35,491 nt of DNA from Bacteroidota bacterium (GTDB lineage: Bacteria > Bacteroidota > Bacteroidia > Bacteroidales > UBA4417), in assembly GCA_013376995.1 (NCBI GenBank), contig JACAAZ010000031.1, positions 1 through 35,491 of the forward strand, written 5' to 3'. This document shows, one piece after another, positions 7,942-15,225 of this stretch. Every line of letters begins with the position of its first letter. Position 1 is the first letter of the stretch. The translations under genes and the position numbers were made by a program. The notes beneath the pieces are model-generated. The model did not search any database and was not told where the DNA came from. It saw nothing but the letters and a program-made list of their open reading frames with translations.

Positions 7942-9429
7942 ATGAAAAAATTAAACGTCTTAATAATTGGAGCCGGTTTTTCCGGGTTAGCATCTGCGGC
8001 CCTTCTTGCTAAGGAAGGACACCAGGTGAAAGTCCTTGAGAAAAACGCATTAGCAGGAGGAAGAGCCGGTATCCTGAAATCGGATGGATTTGTTTTCGAT
8101 ACTGGTCCAAGCTGGTATTGGATGCCAGATGTATTTGAACGCTATTTTGCGCAATTTGGCAAAACACCTTCTGATTACTATCATCTTGAACGTCTTGATC
8201 CATCGTATCGATTTTATTTCGGAGAAGGTGAGATCGTTGATGTGCCTGCATCTTTTAAGGATGTTGAAGATCTGTTCAATTCAATTGAAAAGGGAAGCGG
8301 GGCACGTCTAAACAAATTCCTGGCTGAGGCAGAATTCAAGTACAAGGTAGCTATGGACAAGTTTGTCTACAAACCAGGGCTGTCAGTTACCGAGTTTCTA
8401 CAACCTGAGTTATTGGGATCCGTTTTCCGGCTCAATTTATTCAGTTCTTTCGAAAAGCACATTAAGAAATACTTCAGGAGCCCCAGGATCAGGCAAATGC
8501 TTGAATTTCCAATATTATTCCTTGGCGGGACTGCACAGAATACCCCTGCCCTCTATAGCCTGATGAACTATGGTGATATTAAACTGGGTACCTGGTACCC
8601 TAAGGGTGGAATGTATAAGGTTGTTGAAGGGATGGTTCAGTTGGCTGAATCAATGGGAGTGGAGTTCATCTATAATTCACCGGTTAGTAGTATTGAGGTT
8701 GAAAATGGAAAGGTAAGCAGTGTAACGGCGGGAGGAATATCTCATTCTTGTGATATTTTGGTTGCTTCTGCTGATTATCATCATGTTGAACAGGATTTAC
8801 TACCTGCAGCATATCGTGAGTATTCACAGGGCTATTGGGATAAGCGGGTGCTATCGCCATCTTCACTCATTTATTTTATGGGGATCGATACCCCTTTGGA
8901 TGGGATGCTGCATCACACCCTGTTTTTTGATGAGGACCTGGATGAACATGCTAGAAAAATTTATACTGACCCATCCTGGCCAGAAAAGCCTTCCATTTAT
9001 TTCAGTTGTGCTTCCAAAACAGATGACAGTGTTGCCCCAAAAGGTATGGATAACCTTTTTGCTTTGATTCCAATAGCTCCGGGACTTGAAGACAACGCAG
9101 AAATCAGGGCACATTATTTTGAACTGATACTGAACAGGATCAAACTGATGACTGGCCAGGATATCAGTAATAATGTGAGTTACCTGAAAAGTTATGCTTT
9201 AAAGGAATTTAAGGAAGACTTCAATGCCTATAAGGGAAATGCCTATGGGTTGGCCAATACCTTGATGCAGACTGCATTTCTCAAACCTAAAATGATGAAC
9301 AGAAAACTCGGGAACCTTTTTTATGCGGGACAATTAACCGTTCCCGGGCCAGGGGTGCCTCCCGCATTGATTTCTGGTCAAATAGTAGCCGAAACAATTA
9401 AGCAGAGGATCAGGAACAAAAAACTTTAA
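7942..9429 (+). CDS. crtI: phytoene desaturase (CrtI family)
   Basis: A FAD-dependent, membrane-associated desaturase that introduces double bonds into phytoene on the way to lycopene. The dinucleotide-binding fold opens directly at the N-terminus (LIIGAGFSGLASAALLAKEG, then the LEKNALAGGRAG motif), and the C-terminus has the family signature FYAGQLTVPGPGVPPALISG. The start is set at 7942 (495 residues), because an upstream in-frame ATG at 7870 would place 24 unusual hydrophobic residues ahead of the Rossmann motif. First gene of the carotenoid operon; crtB starts 10 nt after its stop. Whether it makes lycopene or a different desaturation level cannot be told from sequence, but the cyclase downstream suggests lycopene. 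Confidence 0.93.
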   Translation: MKKLNVLIIGAGFSGLASAALLAKEGHQVKVLEKNALAGGRAGILKSDGFVFDTGPSWYWMPDVFERYFAQFGKTPSDYYHLERLDPSYRFYFGEGEIVDVPASFKDVEDLFNSIEKGSGARLNKFLAEAEFKYKVAMDKFVYKPGLSVTEFLQPELLGSVFRLNLFSSFEKHIKKYFRSPRIRQMLEFPILFLGGTAQNTPALYSLMNYGDIKLGTWYPKGGMYKVVEGMVQLAESMGVEFIYNSPVSSIEVENGKVSSVTAGGISHSCDILVASADYHHVEQDLLPAAYREYSQGYWDKRVLSPSSLIYFMGIDTPLDGMLHHTLFFDEDLDEHARKIYTDPSWPEKPSIYFSCASKTDDSVAPKGMDNLFALIPIAPGLEDNAEIRAHYFELILNRIKLMTGQDISNNVSYLKSYALKEFKEDFNAYKGNAYGLANTLMQTAFLKPKMMNRKLGNLFYAGQLTVPGPGVPPALISGQIVAETIKQRIRNKKL

Positions 9430-9439
9430 TCCTATAACC

Positions 9440-10324
9440 ATGACAGCAATAGCGCTTCCAATAAATATTGATTCCAACGCAAAACCTATGAAGGAATTGT
9501 TCGATATGATCTCCCGGAAATCCAGTAAAATGACGACTGTTACCTACAGTACTTCATTTTCACTTGGTATTCGCTTCTTTAGCAAGCGATTTCATGATCC
9601 AATTTATGGGATTTATGGTTTTGTCAGGTTTGGCGACGAGATCGTCGATTCTTTTCACGGGTATGATAAGGAAAAGCTGCTCAGCCGCTTTGAATCGGAT
9701 ACCTATGCTGCTATTGATGAAAAAATAAGCCTGAATCCAATCCTTAATAATTTCCAGTATGTTGTAAATACCTATAATATTGAAAGGGAACTGATAGAAC
9801 TCTTCCTGAAGAGCATGCGAATGGACCTGGACAAGGTGAAATATGACAGGAGAAGGTACGAGGAATACATACTTGGCTCGGCTGAGGTAGTAGGATTAAT
9901 GTGTTTGAGAGTTTTTACGGAAGGGAATAACAAAAACTATAATGATCTAAAGGAATCGGCCATGCAATTGGGTGCCGCTTTCCAGAAAGTAAACTTCCTC
10001 CGCGATCTGAACGCAGATGTTAAAGGACTTGGACGATCTTATTTCCCAGGTCTTGACATGAGTCATTTCGATGAAAAAAGTAAGAAGGCAATTGAGCTGG
10101 AGATTGAAAATGATTTCGCTAATGGCCTTCAAGGTATACGCAAATTACCGAAAGGAGCTCGCTTTGGTGTTTATGTAGCCTATTGTTATTTTCTAGCCCT
10201 GCTGAGGAAAATAGAAAAAACACCAGCTGAAAGAGTCATTACAAAAAGAATTCGGATTTCAAACGGCAAGAAATACTTACTGCTGGTGACCTCATATTCG
10301 AAACACTTGCTAAATAGCATATGA
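9440..10324 (+). CDS. crtB: phytoene synthase
   Basis: Condenses two geranylgeranyl diphosphates into phytoene, the first committed carotenoid step. The 294 residues are typical. Both Asp-rich Mg2+-diphosphate motifs of the squalene/phytoene synthase family are present: DEIVD in FVRFGDEIVDSF (about residues 65-75) and RDLNAD in NFLRDLNADVKGLGRSYFP (about 185-203). The stop overlaps the start of the next gene by 4 nt (ATGA), indicating translational coupling. No GGPP synthase (crtE) lies in the window, so the substrate must come from a locus elsewhere. Confidence 0.94.
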   Translation: MTAIALPINIDSNAKPMKELFDMISRKSSKMTTVTYSTSFSLGIRFFSKRFHDPIYGIYGFVRFGDEIVDSFHGYDKEKLLSRFESDTYAAIDEKISLNPILNNFQYVVNTYNIERELIELFLKSMRMDLDKVKYDRRRYEEYILGSAEVVGLMCLRVFTEGNNKNYNDLKESAMQLGAAFQKVNFLRDLNADVKGLGRSYFPGLDMSHFDEKSKKAIELEIENDFANGLQGIRKLPKGARFGVYVAYCYFLALLRKIEKTPAERVITKRIRISNGKKYLLLVTSYSKHLLNSI

Positions 10325-10869
10325 AGAATTACCTGTTTTGTACTCTCTTGTTTCTTGTATTTTTTGCCGGATACCAGGATGTGTATGCGCAGCAATCCCT
10401 TGTTGACAAAGTACGGGTGCAGTTCTTTTCAATGAAAGCCAACAAAGATGGCGCTCTTAACCTTTATTTCCGGTTAAAGCCCATGGACCTTACTGCAAAT
10501 TCCATATTGCTTGCCTACAGGGGAGCAGCTTCTGCCGCTTCAGCCGGTTCTGTTGGTGGAGTATATAAGAAGCTTGAATACTTTTCGAACGGTAAGAAAG
10601 AAATTGAACTGGCTGTACATAAAAGCCCAGATGACCCCGAGATCAGGTTTCTAAGGTTGGCTACGCAACTCAATGCACCCTCCTTCCTGGGGTATCATTC
10701 GAATATAGAGGAGGATAAAAATCATATAATCAGTTCTTTGGCTAAATTGAAGGGCAATGATCCAAATGCGTACCTTTACAGAAATATTTCGGCTTTTCTT
10801 CTGGATAATAAGTTATTGAATGCAGTGGAGAAGCTTAAGATCTCGCAATTTCTGAAAGAACAGGTTTAA
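10321..10869 (+). CDS. secreted protein of unknown function in carotenoid operon
   Basis: A 182-residue protein with a hydrophobic N-terminal signal peptide and a likely cleavage after YAQ or VYA (about residues 23-25). The mature part is mostly helical, with the stretches AYRGAASAASAG and PDDPEIRFLRLATQLNAPSFLGY. This pattern feels like a Bacteroidota-wide uncharacterised family, but I cannot assign a function. It overlaps crtB by 4 nt and is directly abutted by idi, so it is embedded in the operon and presumably co-expressed. An exported protein between two cytoplasmic isoprenoid enzymes is unexpected. Confidence 0.85.
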   Translation: MKNYLFCTLLFLVFFAGYQDVYAQQSLVDKVRVQFFSMKANKDGALNLYFRLKPMDLTANSILLAYRGAASAASAGSVGGVYKKLEYFSNGKKEIELAVHKSPDDPEIRFLRLATQLNAPSFLGYHSNIEEDKNHIISSLAKLKGNDPNAYLYRNISAFLLDNKLLNAVEKLKISQFLKEQV

Positions 10870-11403
10870 ATGATGACAGAGGAAGAAAAAGTGGTATTGG
10901 TAGATGAGAATGATCATACTATCGGGGAGATGGAGAAAATGGCTGCCCACCGGAGTGGCGCCCTTCACAGGGCAGTTTCAATTTTGGTTTTTAATAACAG
11001 GAATGAATTGATGCTGCAGCAAAGAGCGCTTTCAAAGTATCATTCACCAGGATTATGGACTAATACATGTTGCAGTCATCCACATCCGGGTGAACCGACT
11101 CCCCAGGCAGCACACCGGAGGTTGAAGGAAGAGATGGGTTTTGAATGCCAGCTGAATAAGGTCTTTGACTTCACCTATAAAGCAGAATTTGAAAATGGCC
11201 TCACAGAACATGAATTTGATCATGTCTATGTGGGTTACTATGATCGGGACCCTGTTTTAAACCCTGATGAAGCTGAAGCTTTCAAATGGATGTCTGTAAG
11301 GAGTATTCTCCAGGATATGAGAGCCCAACAGGAAAAATACACTGTGTGGTTTCACCTTATTATGCAGAAAATTGAAGAGAAAATGCCTGAACTTGTCGTT
11401 TAG
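10870..11403 (+). CDS. idi: isopentenyl-diphosphate delta-isomerase, type I
   Basis: Interconverts IPP and DMAPP, supplying the starter for prenyl chains. It is a 177-residue Nudix-fold enzyme. The catalytic Cys lies in TNTCCSHP (C67), the Nudix-like helix is RRLKEEMGF, and the metal/acid residues are in LTEHEFDHV (E113, E115), matching the E. coli type I enzyme. The start abuts the previous stop directly (TAA then ATGATG), so initiation may be at either ATG. It probably raises isoprenoid flux into the carotenoid pathway. Confidence 0.96.
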   Translation: MMTEEEKVVLVDENDHTIGEMEKMAAHRSGALHRAVSILVFNNRNELMLQQRALSKYHSPGLWTNTCCSHPHPGEPTPQAAHRRLKEEMGFECQLNKVFDFTYKAEFENGLTEHEFDHVYVGYYDRDPVLNPDEAEAFKWMSVRSILQDMRAQQEKYTVWFHLIMQKIEEKMPELVV

Positions 11404-11432
11404 TTAGCTGTTTTAGTTAAAATACATAAGAT

Positions 11433-11885
11433 ATGAATCTGATATTCAATATAGTGTTAGTCATTGCAGCTTTCCTTTTCATGGAATTTGTTGCCTGGTT
11501 TACACACAAATTCGTAATGCACGGATTCTTATGGGTGCTTCATAAAGATCACCATATCCGTGATGGAAGGAAAGTTGAATGGAACGATGTATTTGCCATC
11601 ATGTTCGCCTTACCGAGTATTTTGCTTATCTATTTCGGCGTTATGCGCCCGGATAATATCATGTTGAGCATTGGAATTGGAATAGCCCTTTATGGTTTCT
11701 CCTATTTTATGTTTCACGATATATATGTTCATCAGCGCATTAAAATCCTGTCAGGCTTCAGCAACCGGTACCTGAGGGCAACAGTAAAAGCCCACAAGGA
11801 GCATCATAATCCTAAAGCTCATTATAATTTCGGCTTCCTTATCGCTCCTTTCAAATATTACAGGGAAGAATTCCATTCAAAATAA
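11433..11885 (+). CDS. crtZ: beta-carotene 3-hydroxylase (CrtZ type)
   Basis: A membrane di-iron hydroxylase that adds 3-OH groups to the beta rings, giving beta-cryptoxanthin and zeaxanthin. The 150 residues contain the histidine clusters of the family: HKFVMHG, HKDHH, FHDIYVHQR and HKEHHNP, between hydrophobic segments (about residues 1-20 and 50-90). It follows idi by 29 nt and precedes the cyclase by 23 nt. No ketolase (crtW) is present, so zeaxanthin rather than astaxanthin is the likely end product of this cluster. Confidence 0.93.
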   Translation: MNLIFNIVLVIAAFLFMEFVAWFTHKFVMHGFLWVLHKDHHIRDGRKVEWNDVFAIMFALPSILLIYFGVMRPDNIMLSIGIGIALYGFSYFMFHDIYVHQRIKILSGFSNRYLRATVKAHKEHHNPKAHYNFGFLIAPFKYYREEFHSK

Positions 11886-11908
11886 TCCGTTTTTGCAGAC
11901 CTATCCTG

Positions 11909-12613
11909 ATGGACCGCTGGCTCTACCTTATTATTGACCTTGGCGCTATCTCCATTCCATTATTGGCAAGTTTTCACAAACGCCTTAGGTTTGACAGGCA
12001 GTTTGTCAATCTCCTTCCCGCACTATTGCTTACTATGCTTGTGTTTATCCCCTGGGATATGGCAAAAACCCATTTTCGGATTTGGGGGTTTAATCCAAGG
12101 TATATTACCGGCTTTTACATCGGAAACCTGCCTGTTGAAGAATGGCTATTCTTTTTAGTAATTCCTTATGCATGCATTTTTACCTATCATGCGCTGAATG
12201 TGCTTATATCCAAAGAGGTAATAGGGAAATCGGCTTTTCTTGTTTCTGAATTTCTGGCTGCCACTCTGATATTAACAGGACTCATCTACATTACCCATAT
12301 TTATACTTCTGTAACATTCATATTTACCGGAATTTTCTTGCTTATCCATAGTTTATACCTAAAGAAGGATTACCTGGGGCGGTTCTTTTTAATGTACCTG
12401 GTTACACTGATCCCATTTTTTATAGTAGATGGATTGCTTACCGGGTCATGGATCCCTGAAGAAGTTGTATTTTACAGTCAGCAACATATTATTGGAATAC
12501 GACTTGGGACAATACCCGTTGAGGATATGATCTATGGAATGCTGATGTTGCTGATGAACCTGACCTGGTTTGAATATTTCCGTTTAAAGAAATCAAAAGC
12601 GCAAACTGCCTAA
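11909..12613 (+). CDS. crtY: lycopene beta-cyclase, CrtYc-CrtYd fusion type
   Basis: An integral membrane cyclase closing the ends of lycopene into beta rings. The 234 residues form about six to seven hydrophobic helices. The sequence shows two tandem halves, each with the family's PxE(E/D) motif: NLPVEEWLFF near residue 75 and TIPVEDMIYG near residue 200. This is the fused CrtYcd arrangement, in contrast to the split CrtYc + CrtYd of actinobacteria and the flavoprotein CrtY of proteobacteria. Last gene of the carotenoid operon. Its TAA shares bases with the TAG of the opposing channel gene (12610-12613). Confidence 0.9.
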   Translation: MDRWLYLIIDLGAISIPLLASFHKRLRFDRQFVNLLPALLLTMLVFIPWDMAKTHFRIWGFNPRYITGFYIGNLPVEEWLFFLVIPYACIFTYHALNVLISKEVIGKSAFLVSEFLAATLILTGLIYITHIYTSVTFIFTGIFLLIHSLYLKKDYLGRFFLMYLVTLIPFFIVDGLLTGSWIPEEVVFYSQQHIIGIRLGTIPVEDMIYGMLMLLMNLTWFEYFRLKKSKAQTA

Positions 12614-13905
12614 TTCGCAGGGGATATGTCATTTCTTTCCCAATAGGCAATATTGGTCTGGCGCAGGTCCTCACCTGTGGGGCTCTGGAATAACCTGAGC
12701 TCAAATTGCGGTACAATGGCGAGGATATGGTCGAAAATATCTGATTGAACCTTCTCGAATTTTATAAATCCCGTTTCCTGGATAAAAGCATAGACCTCAA
12801 TAGGAATTCCTGAAGATGTTGGTTGTAGTTGTCGCACCAGTTGGTCACTGTCGTTGTGAACCATTGGATGATGCAACAGGTATTCTTCTAGGTAAGCCCT
12901 GAAAACCCCAATATTGGTTTGCCGACGGCCATTTACAGGTACTGAATTGTCAATCTTGTTTTCCTTATTATACTGTTCCAGTTCCTTCTGGGTTGCATCA
13001 ATATATTCGCTGATCAGGCTTATTTTCCTGAAGTTTTCGAGCATTTCGCTTGTACAGAATTTAACACTCGACATATCGATATTGATGGAACGCTTGATGC
13101 GCCTTACGCCTGATTCCTTCATTCCCCTGAAGTTCTGAAAAGATTCTGAAACTAGGGCATAGGTTGGAAGCGTTGTAATTGTATTATCGAAATTCTGAAC
13201 TTTCACCGTTGTTAATGATATTTCAAGAACGGTTCCATCTGCTCCGAATTTGGACATGTTGATCCAATCACCTTGTCTTACCATATCGTTGGCAGATAGC
13301 TGAATTCCTCCTACGAACCCCAGGATGGGATCCTTGAATATAAGCAGCAGCACAGCTGAAAAAGCACCTAAGCCTCCAAGCATGTATAGAGGAGACTGAT
13401 TGAAAAGATAAGACATGATCAATAATGATGCGATAGTGATCATTACGATTTTCCCTACCTGTATGTACCCTTTAATCGGGTGATATTTAGCATAATCACT
13501 TTTTTGATAAACCTCGTAAATGGCATTAAAGAAAGAATTTATGACCAGGAGGAATATCAGGATAATATAAATGTTGGTTAACTTCAAGGCAATCAAAGTA
13601 GTGCCGGGAGTAAACTCACTTAAGGTTGCAGGAATCGTCTGGTAAACCAGGATGCCGGGAATAAGAAATGCCATCCGGTTAAAGACTTTCTTTTCAAGTA
13701 ATACATCATCCCAAATGCTTTTCGTTTTAACTGCAATCTTCTTGATAACCCTGACTATGATCAGTTTTGCGAGGTAATAAAGGGCTACACCAATAATGAG
13801 TACAAGAAGGAAATCAGTAATGCCTGAAATAGTAACAGCATTTGAATTACTCATTCCAATCCTGATTAGCCAATCGCGGATAAAATCTGATAAATTAGTA
13901 AACAT
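12610..13905 (-). CDS. mechanosensitive channel, MscS family (YbdG-like)
   Basis: An inner-membrane channel thought to open under membrane tension and release solutes on hypo-osmotic shock. It has 431 residues, near the length of E. coli YbdG (415). About four to five membrane segments occupy residues 25-190. The pore-lining TM3-like stretch is GGLGAFSAVLLLIFKDPILGFVGGIQL (in parts). The MscS beta domain follows (GDWINM...GTVLEISLTTVKVQNFDNTITTLPTYALVS) with a C-terminal alpha/beta domain and a YbdG-like insertion around residues 285-345. Fourth gene of the envelope operon, 33 nt after the SUI1 gene. Confidence 0.93.
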   Translation of the reverse strand: MFTNLSDFIRDWLIRIGMSNSNAVTISGITDFLLVLIIGVALYYLAKLIIVRVIKKIAVKTKSIWDDVLLEKKVFNRMAFLIPGILVYQTIPATLSEFTPGTTLIALKLTNIYIILIFLLVINSFFNAIYEVYQKSDYAKYHPIKGYIQVGKIVMITIASLLIMSYLFNQSPLYMLGGLGAFSAVLLLIFKDPILGFVGGIQLSANDMVRQGDWINMSKFGADGTVLEISLTTVKVQNFDNTITTLPTYALVSESFQNFRGMKESGVRRIKRSINIDMSSVKFCTSEMLENFRKISLISEYIDATQKELEQYNKENKIDNSVPVNGRRQTNIGVFRAYLEEYLLHHPMVHNDSDQLVRQLQPTSSGIPIEVYAFIQETGFIKFEKVQSDIFDHILAIVPQFELRLFQSPTGEDLRQTNIAYWERNDISPAN

Positions 13906-13938
13906 GCTATGGTTTTTAATGTCTTAAGATACAATTAA

Positions 13939-14277
13939 TTATCCTCCAGCGAGTTTTACTTTGTATCCAGCCTGGACTAAATATGCAAGCACTTTCTGGC
14001 GATTGTCTCCCTGGACATGGATTTCGCCATCCTTAGCGCTTCCGCCTGTGCCGCACCTTGATTTTAAAAGTTTGCCAAGCGTTTCCAGGTCAGCAGTTGT
14101 CCCAATAAATCCTGTTATCAAAGTGACTTGTTTTCCGCCTCGTTGTTTCTTATCAAGTTGCACTCTCAGATTTTGTTGCTGAGGAGGAAGTGTTGATACT
14201 TCCTGAACTTCCTTTTCAAAGTGGAAATCAGGATTGGTTGAATAGACAATTCCACCTTTCTGATTCTTGTTTGACAT
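13939..14277 (-). CDS. SUI1/eIF1-like translation factor (YciH family)
   Basis: A 112-residue homologue of eukaryotic eIF1; the E. coli relative YciH influences initiation fidelity. The SUI1 core is visible at about residues 35-110: VQLDKKQRGGKQVTLITGF, LKSRCGTGGSAKDGEIHVQGD and the C-terminal LVQAGYKVKLAGG. The N-terminal 35 residues are a low-complexity tail. It lies 49 nt after the lipid kinase and 33 nt before the channel gene in the same direction, so it is probably cotranscribed with envelope genes, although no functional tie is obvious. Confidence 0.94.
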   Translation of the reverse strand: MSNKNQKGGIVYSTNPDFHFEKEVQEVSTLPPQQQNLRVQLDKKQRGGKQVTLITGFIGTTADLETLGKLLKSRCGTGGSAKDGEIHVQGDNRQKVLAYLVQAGYKVKLAGG

Positions 14278-14326
14278 GGTTGGTAAATTAGATGCTTAAT
14301 TCTTTTGGGTTCTCCGGAGTTGTTTT

Positions 14327-15223
14327 TTAGTCTTTTACAATTACTCGGAGTGACAGCGGATTGATCTTGAGCTTCATGTCCTGCTCAATAGTTACTGCTT
14401 CTCCATCTATATTAACCTGTGAACCGCCAGATCTCCTGATTTCGACTTCTTTAGCTTTGAAGTACTCTGCATAGCCTGTCTTGCCGACTGTGCCAACGAA
14501 AACACGGGGAGCAATGAAAAAGACTTTGAAGAAGGATGGTTTTGTTACAACGCAAACATCAAGCCACCCATCATCAATCCTGGCCTGTGGAGCTATGCGG
14601 GAGCGAAAGCCGAACTGGTCGCTATTGGCGAAAGAAATGAAAAGAGCATTCTTGTTATATATTTTGCCATCAAGAACCATTTCGTAATCAACAGGCTGGT
14701 AGTTCTTGAATTCCTGTATGATGATCCGCATATAGGAGAACAACCCTCTGACTCCTGAAGATGCAAATTTCTCAGCAACCATTGCATCGAATCCAATTCC
14801 TGCAATACTTGTAAAGAGCCGGCTATTGTTAATGGATATTGTATCGATTAACTTTGAATTACCTTTATTGATCACTCTCAGAGCGGATATCAGATTCATG
14901 GGGATTTTCAGGTGGTGAGCCAGCCCATTTCCAGACCCGGTGGGTAAGATTCCCATTACTGTGCCTGTATTAACCAAAGCACTGGCTACTTCATTTATGG
15001 TTCCGTCACCACCAACGGCAACAATGGTGGGGATACCGTTCTTGACAGCTTCATTCGCTATCTCTGTAGCATGTGATACATATTGGGTAAACTGAATTTC
15101 AGGCATGTAACGCTCTGAATCCAGGTAATGCCCTGCCAAAAGGCGAATGAACAACTTGCTCTTAATTGTTATCCCTGCCTTGGGGTTGACAATAAATAAA
15201 ATATTTGCCTTCCTGGGTTCCAT
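14327..15223 (-). CDS. diacylglycerol kinase-family lipid kinase (DgkB/YegS-like)
   Basis: Predicted to phosphorylate diacylglycerol or a similar lipid at the membrane, using ATP. The 298 residues match the DagK_cat family. Motifs: IVNPKAG at the N-terminus, VAVGGDGTINEVASALVNTG (nucleotide-binding GGDGT), MGILPTGSGNGLAHHL, and the C-terminal sandwich domain with INIDGEA-type residues (VNIDGEAV). It starts 2 nt after the stop of the phosphoglycerol transferase gene. In Firmicutes, DgkB recycles the diacylglycerol released by LtaS, which makes the pairing functionally meaningful. The substrate is an inference. Confidence 0.92.
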   Translation of the reverse strand: MEPRKANILFIVNPKAGITIKSKLFIRLLAGHYLDSERYMPEIQFTQYVSHATEIANEAVKNGIPTIVAVGGDGTINEVASALVNTGTVMGILPTGSGNGLAHHLKIPMNLISALRVINKGNSKLIDTISINNSRLFTSIAGIGFDAMVAEKFASSGVRGLFSYMRIIIQEFKNYQPVDYEMVLDGKIYNKNALFISFANSDQFGFRSRIAPQARIDDGWLDVCVVTKPSFFKVFFIAPRVFVGTVGKTGYAEYFKAKEVEIRRSGGSQVNIDGEAVTIEQDMKLKINPLSLRVIVKD

Positions 15224-15225
15224 AC

